Source: Nitrospirota bacterium (lineage in GTDB: Bacteria > Nitrospirota > 9FT-COMBO-42-15 > HDB-SIOI813). Taken from it: DNA of 17,258 bases. A program made the translations under genes and the position numbers. The stretch covers positions 1 through 17,258 of the forward strand of contig JACROQ010000155.1 in the NCBI GenBank assembly GCA_016214375.1. Reading direction: 5' to 3'. The notes under the pieces are model-generated. The model was not told the origin of the DNA. It made no database searches and saw nothing but the letters and a program-made list of their open reading frames with translations. Shown in pieces: positions 14,881 through 17,258 of this stretch (positions are counted from its first letter, which is position 1; the number at the start of each line of letters is the position of its first letter).

Positions 14881-15121
14881 TAAACGGCCTCCCGTCGGCA
14901 GGAGCATAAATGTCCTCTTTGGAATTTTTCAGAAAATCAAAGGCAGGGTTAGCGCTTGCGGTCCGCAGCCACTCTTTTTCATCAATGTCAACTTCTTCAG
15001 GTAATAGTATAATAACGCGAACACGGGCTGGACCAATAATAGGTAATGGTTCATCCAGAATAAGCTGATGTCTCGCATCAATTGTTGCTGTAATCTCGAT
15101 AGCCTTTTCTATAATATCCAT
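14867..15121 (-). CDS. Putative antitoxin partner of the MazF-type toxin
   Basis: 84 residues, starting MDIIEKAIEITATIDARHQ. An N-terminal beta-rich part (ITATIDARHQLILDEPLPIIGPARVRVIILLP) could form a small swapped-barrel or DUF104-like DNA-binding domain. The C-terminal half (DIDEKEWLRTASANPAFDFLKNSKEDIYAP) looks like a flexible toxin-neutralising tail. I do not recognise the exact family. ATG 15121 is chosen over GTG 15130 because AGGAGG lies 8 bases before it and overlaps the other start. It lies first in the pair, upstream of and overlapping the toxin, the normal order. No clear promoter was found in the stretch beyond it. Confidence 0.75.
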   Translation of the reverse strand: MDIIEKAIEITATIDARHQLILDEPLPIIGPARVRVIILLPEEVDIDEKEWLRTASANPAFDFLKNSKEDIYAPADGRPFSDQG

Positions 15122-15174
15122 ACCGGACACCTCCTCATAACTTGGACAGCAATTTCACCCGAAAATTCCCTTTA

Positions 15175-15250
15175 GCCCGATAAATCGGGCAACTATAATC
15201 TTGTCTTGCAGCGTTGGCATTATCTATGTGTAGTTGCCCAATTCATTGGG
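15175..15250. repeat. Two related palindromes in inverted arrangement
   Basis: GCCCGAT-AA-ATCGGGC (15175-15190) is a perfect palindrome followed by AACTATA. CCCAAT-TC-ATTGGG (15237-15250) is another, preceded by TGTAGTTG. Read on the minus strand the second gives GGGCAACTACA, matching GGGCAACTATA of the first with one change. So these are two variants of one repeat unit facing each other. The arrangement resembles dispersed hairpin repeats rather than a regulator site. Confidence 0.6.
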
Positions 15251-15281
15251 TTTTGAGCAACCGGATTTTCATCATCCTTTG

Positions 15282-15296
15282 TGAGCCTGCGGCTCA
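15282..15296. repeat. TGAGCC-TGC-GGCTCA hairpin
   Basis: A perfect 6-base inverted repeat with a 3-base loop. A further GGCTCAC follows at 15301-15307 and could pair alternatively with the first arm. No T-run follows, so it is not called a terminator. Confidence 0.4.
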
Positions 15297-15591
15297 TAGG
15301 GGCTCACCTGAATTTACATATGAAGCACACAACATTTATATAGGATAAAAATTTGTTTCATTGTAAGTTACAATAACAGGATGAAATTTTTCTGTCAATT
15401 GAGATTTTACTTAATTCCGCGGCAAAAAATAATAGTGACAGATCTATTGTGCGGCCGGGCAACCCATTGTAACGACCGGCATCCTCGTCGTACGCCTGCT
15501 GATCTGATCCAAAAGGTCCGTGAGGTCCCTGATCATCCGTAAGCCGGTATTGCATCAGTTGCGCAAGGATGTGCTTAAGGCAGATAAACTC

Positions 15592-15623
15592 CGATAGGCG
15601 GGACAGGGATGTCCCGCCTATCG
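15592..15623. repeat. Perfect 14-base-stem hairpin repeat
   Basis: The arms 15592-15605 and 15610-15623 are perfectly complementary around a GGGA loop; the stem reads CGATAGGCGGGACA. This is the strongest hairpin in the window. No T-run follows on either strand, so it is more likely a repeat unit (REP-like) than an intrinsic terminator. It is bracketed by the 11-base direct repeats TAAGCCGGTAT at 15540 and 15626. Confidence 0.7.
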
Positions 15624-15655
15624 CCTAAGCCGGTATCTTGGCCGCTATTTTCTGT

Positions 15656-15684
15656 TTGACAATAACAGGGAAAATCTTTAAAAT
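15656..15684 (+). promoter_or_regulatory. Near-consensus promoter of the alaC-like/hom unit
   Basis: TTGACA at 15656-15661 and TAAAAT at 15679-15684 with a 17-base spacer, the same pair of hexamers as the promoter at 3182. Transcription would start near 15691, leaving a leader of about 30 bases with GGAG at 15707-15710 before ATG 15722. Confidence 0.75.
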
Positions 15685-15721
15685 TTGACTAGTTACAATA
15701 AGAATCGGAGTAGAGAACCCT

Positions 15722-16894
15722 ATGAGAGAATTCAGCAGGATAAAAAGGCTTCCGCCCTATGTCTTCAGCATCGTGACCTCTATGAAGATAGAGGCAAGGC
15801 GGCGGGGGGAGGACATTATTGACCTTGGGATGGGGAATCCTGATCTGGCGAGTCCTCCCCACGTCGTGGACAAACTGACAGAGGCGGCAAGGAATCCGAA
15901 GAACCACAGGTATTCGGCATCCAAAGGGATCACAAAGCTCAGGGTTGCAATCGTGGACTGGTATAAGCGAAGGTACAATGTAGACCTGGATCCTGAGACA
16001 GAGGCCGTGGTCACCATCGGGGCCAAGGAAGGGTTGTCCCACCTGGCGTTAGCCACGATCAACCCGGGGGACGTCGTGATGGCCCCTAATCCCACGTATC
16101 CCATACACCCCTATAGCGTGATTATTGTGGGCGGCGAGATCAAGAGCATCCCCCTCCGGGAGGACAGCGACTTCTTTGAGGACATGTGCAAGGCCTACAA
16201 GGAAATGCGGCCAAGGCCAAAGATGCTGATCATCTCCTTTCCGCACAATCCCACGACTGCGGTTGTGGACATCGGTTTTTTTAAGAGGGTGGTTGATTTT
16301 GCCCAGGATAATGACATGATGGTCATCCATGACCTCTCCTATGCAGACCTTGTCTTTGACGGCTATAAAGCCCCCAGCTTTTTGCAGGTCCCGGGGGCAC
16401 AGGATGTCGGGGTGGAGTTCTTCTCTGTATCCAAGAGTTATAATATGCCCGGCTGGAGGGTCGGTTTCTGTGTCGGAAACAGGGAGATGGTGGGCGCCCT
16501 TACAAAGATCAAGAGCTATCTCGATTACGGGGTATTTCAACCTATACAGATTGCAGCCATCCTTGCCCTGAATGGTCCGCAGGATTGTGTTAAGGCGACC
16601 GTGGACACTTACCGGCGGCGCCGGGATGTCCTGGTGAACGGATTAGAGCGGATCGGATGGTCTGTCAAGAAGCCCCTTGGAACGATGTTTGTCTGGGCGA
16701 AGATACCTGAGGCCTTCAGGAGTGCCGGATCTCTTGAGTTCTCAAAGCTCCTCCTCACAGAGGGGAAGGTGGCGGTGTCTCCTGGTGTCGGGTTTGGTGA
16801 ATATGGGGATGATCATGTCCGGTTTGCGCTGGTGGAGAATGAGCCCCGTATCCGACAGGCCGTGCAGGGGATCAAGAAGGTGCTGAATAAGTAG
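15722..16894 (+). CDS. alaC: Class I PLP aminotransferase, AlaC-like (alanine/LL-DAP type)
   Basis: 390 residues, the full usual length. Fold type I motifs are seen in order: MGNPDLASPP (37-46), FPHNPTT with the PLP-contacting Asn (176), HDLSYADL (Asp204, Tyr207), the PLP lysine in FFSVSKSYNMPGWRVGF (K238, R246) and the substrate Arg in VRFAL (367). The sequence fits the alanine:2-oxoglutarate aminotransferase group (AlaC/YfdZ) that is often annotated as LL-diaminopimelate aminotransferase; amino-donor specificity cannot be decided here. It is followed by homoserine dehydrogenase 69 bases downstream, a frequent pairing that suggests a role in aspartate-family amino-acid synthesis. Codon use and base composition match the other intact genes. 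Confidence 0.9.
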   Translation: MREFSRIKRLPPYVFSIVTSMKIEARRRGEDIIDLGMGNPDLASPPHVVDKLTEAARNPKNHRYSASKGITKLRVAIVDWYKRRYNVDLDPETEAVVTIGAKEGLSHLALATINPGDVVMAPNPTYPIHPYSVIIVGGEIKSIPLREDSDFFEDMCKAYKEMRPRPKMLIISFPHNPTTAVVDIGFFKRVVDFAQDNDMMVIHDLSYADLVFDGYKAPSFLQVPGAQDVGVEFFSVSKSYNMPGWRVGFCVGNREMVGALTKIKSYLDYGVFQPIQIAAILALNGPQDCVKATVDTYRRRRDVLVNGLERIGWSVKKPLGTMFVWAKIPEAFRSAGSLEFSKLLLTEGKVAVSPGVGFGEYGDDHVRFALVENEPRIRQAVQGIKKVLNK

Positions 16895-16899
16895 GGAGT

Positions 16900-16931
16900 T
16901 GGGAAATTAGGAAATTAGGAAATTAGAAAAT
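16900..16931 (+). repeat. Four tandem copies of an 8-base unit (TAGGAAAT)
   Basis: The units TGGGAAAT, TAGGAAAT, TAGGAAAT and TAGAAAAT follow each other directly after the aminotransferase stop. The run may have arisen by slippage and copy number may vary between strains. It lies in the short gap before homoserine dehydrogenase, upstream of its ribosome site. Confidence 0.7.
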
Positions 16932-16963
16932 TGGGGAATAGGAACAGTTAGAGGGATTTTCGA

Positions 16964-17258
16964 GTGAAAAATAAGATCGGCATTGGACTCATTGGTCTCG
17001 GTACTGTTGGCTCAGGGGTGGCAGAGATTCTCTGCAGGAACAGAGATCTCATCAAGAGAAGGTTAGGCGTTCCTCTGGAGATAACAAAAATAGTAGAAAG
17101 AGATCTGAAGAGGCCTTTGCCGCCGGGAATATCTCGAGAGGTTATAACGACAGATATAAAAGAGATTGTTGGAAATCCTGATGTGGATATTGTCGTTGAA
17201 GTGATAGGGGGATTTGAACCGGCAAAGGGCTTTATCCTGAGCGCTATTGAAAATGGGA
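16964..17258 (+). CDS. hom: Homoserine dehydrogenase, N-terminal part (3' truncated)
   Basis: 98 codons are visible from GTG 16964. The NAD(P)-binding start KIGIGLIGLGTVGSGVAEIL carries GxGxxG (residues 11-16). It continues with EITKIVERDLKRP and VDIVVEVIGGFEPAKGFILSAIENG, the characteristic homoserine dehydrogenase segment in which aspartate semialdehyde reductases of this type read E.IGG..PA. The enzyme reduces aspartate semialdehyde to homoserine on the way to threonine and methionine. GTG is chosen because GAGGG stands 8 bases upstream. The gene runs off the window. Confidence 0.93.
   Translation, partial: MKNKIGIGLIGLGTVGSGVAEILCRNRDLIKRRLGVPLEITKIVERDLKRPLPPGISREVITTDIKEIVGNPDVDIVVEVIGGFEPAKGFILSAIENG

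Larger units (their letters stand above)
15131..15655. other. 525-base intergenic stretch rich in short palindromes
   Basis: No convincing gene was found on either strand. The only longer open frame (minus strand, 15358-15555) shows no recognisable motif. The stretch holds four separate palindromic repeats, listed individually, and a pair of 11-base direct repeats TAAGCCGGTAT at 15540-15550 and 15626-15636. It separates the toxin-antitoxin pair from the core aminotransferase gene and probably marks the edge of the accessory region. Confidence 0.6.

Noticed and set aside
15358..15555. 65-codon minus-strand frame as a gene
   Set aside because: No ribosome site, no recognisable motif, Pro/Gly/Asp-rich composition and location among palindromic repeats.
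15592..15623. Intrinsic terminator
   Set aside because: The stem is strong but no T-run follows on either strand.
16049..16540. 163-codon minus-strand frame
   Set aside because: Antisense to the aminotransferase core including the PLP lysine region; shadow frame.
16900..16931. CRISPR-like repeat array
   Set aside because: Units are 8 bases, directly adjacent and without spacers.

Overview
This is a window of a Gram-negative bacterial chromosome. The evidence is OM beta-barrel and lipoprotein genes, sigma70-type promoters and tight ATGA/TGATG gene overlaps. Gene content (a CBS/DRTGG family II pyrophosphatase, a DUF6502/DUF5666 pair, an alaC-like aminotransferase followed by hom) and frequent AGG/GGG codons would fit Nitrospirota or Desulfobacterota, but there is no marker here to settle the phylum.

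Layout. (1) 1-1346: a decayed metal-transport stretch, comprising the tail of an ABC permease, an ABC ATPase with an internal frame-breaking deletion, and a VIT/CCC1-type Fe/Mn transporter with a similar deletion plus a second frameshift. (2) 1401-1475: an imperfect palindromic repeat. (3) 1512-3173: an intact manganese-type inorganic pyrophosphatase with CBS-DRTGG-CBS regulatory insert. (4) 3182-11164: one tightly packed operon behind a near-consensus promoter. It encodes a DUF6502 protein, a four-repeat DUF5666 lipoprotein, an ATP-grasp ligase, an OM beta-barrel, a TPR-membrane-PIG-L deacetylase fusion, and a GT2 synthase fused to a periplasmic glycoside-hydrolase-like domain. (5) 11276-12866: a dCache-HAMP-GGDEF diguanylate cyclase gene broken by an internal deletion. 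(6) 12925-15650: an accessory scrapyard with IS91-type and RAYT-type transposase remnants, in-frame short-repeat insertions, a DUF4242 gene, a MazF-type toxin-antitoxin pair and several short palindromic repeats. (7) 15656-17258: core metabolism, an alaC-like aminotransferase and the start of homoserine dehydrogenase.

How the genes work together. The centre of the window looks like a rearranged, little-described synthase-dependent exopolysaccharide system. GT2 synthase, PIG-L deacetylase and YaiO-like porin correspond in kind to the uncharacterised E. coli yaiP/yaiS/yaiO genes, and in logic to PgaA-B-C. Here the TPR part is attached to the inner-membrane deacetylase and the hydrolase-like domain to the synthase. 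The ATP-grasp enzyme could modify amines exposed by the deacetylase. The neighbouring diguanylate cyclase would have been a natural activator but is now broken. The DUF6502 protein is a candidate regulator of the operon, whose promoter carries inverted TCCCA/TGGGA boxes and appears to give a leaderless first message.
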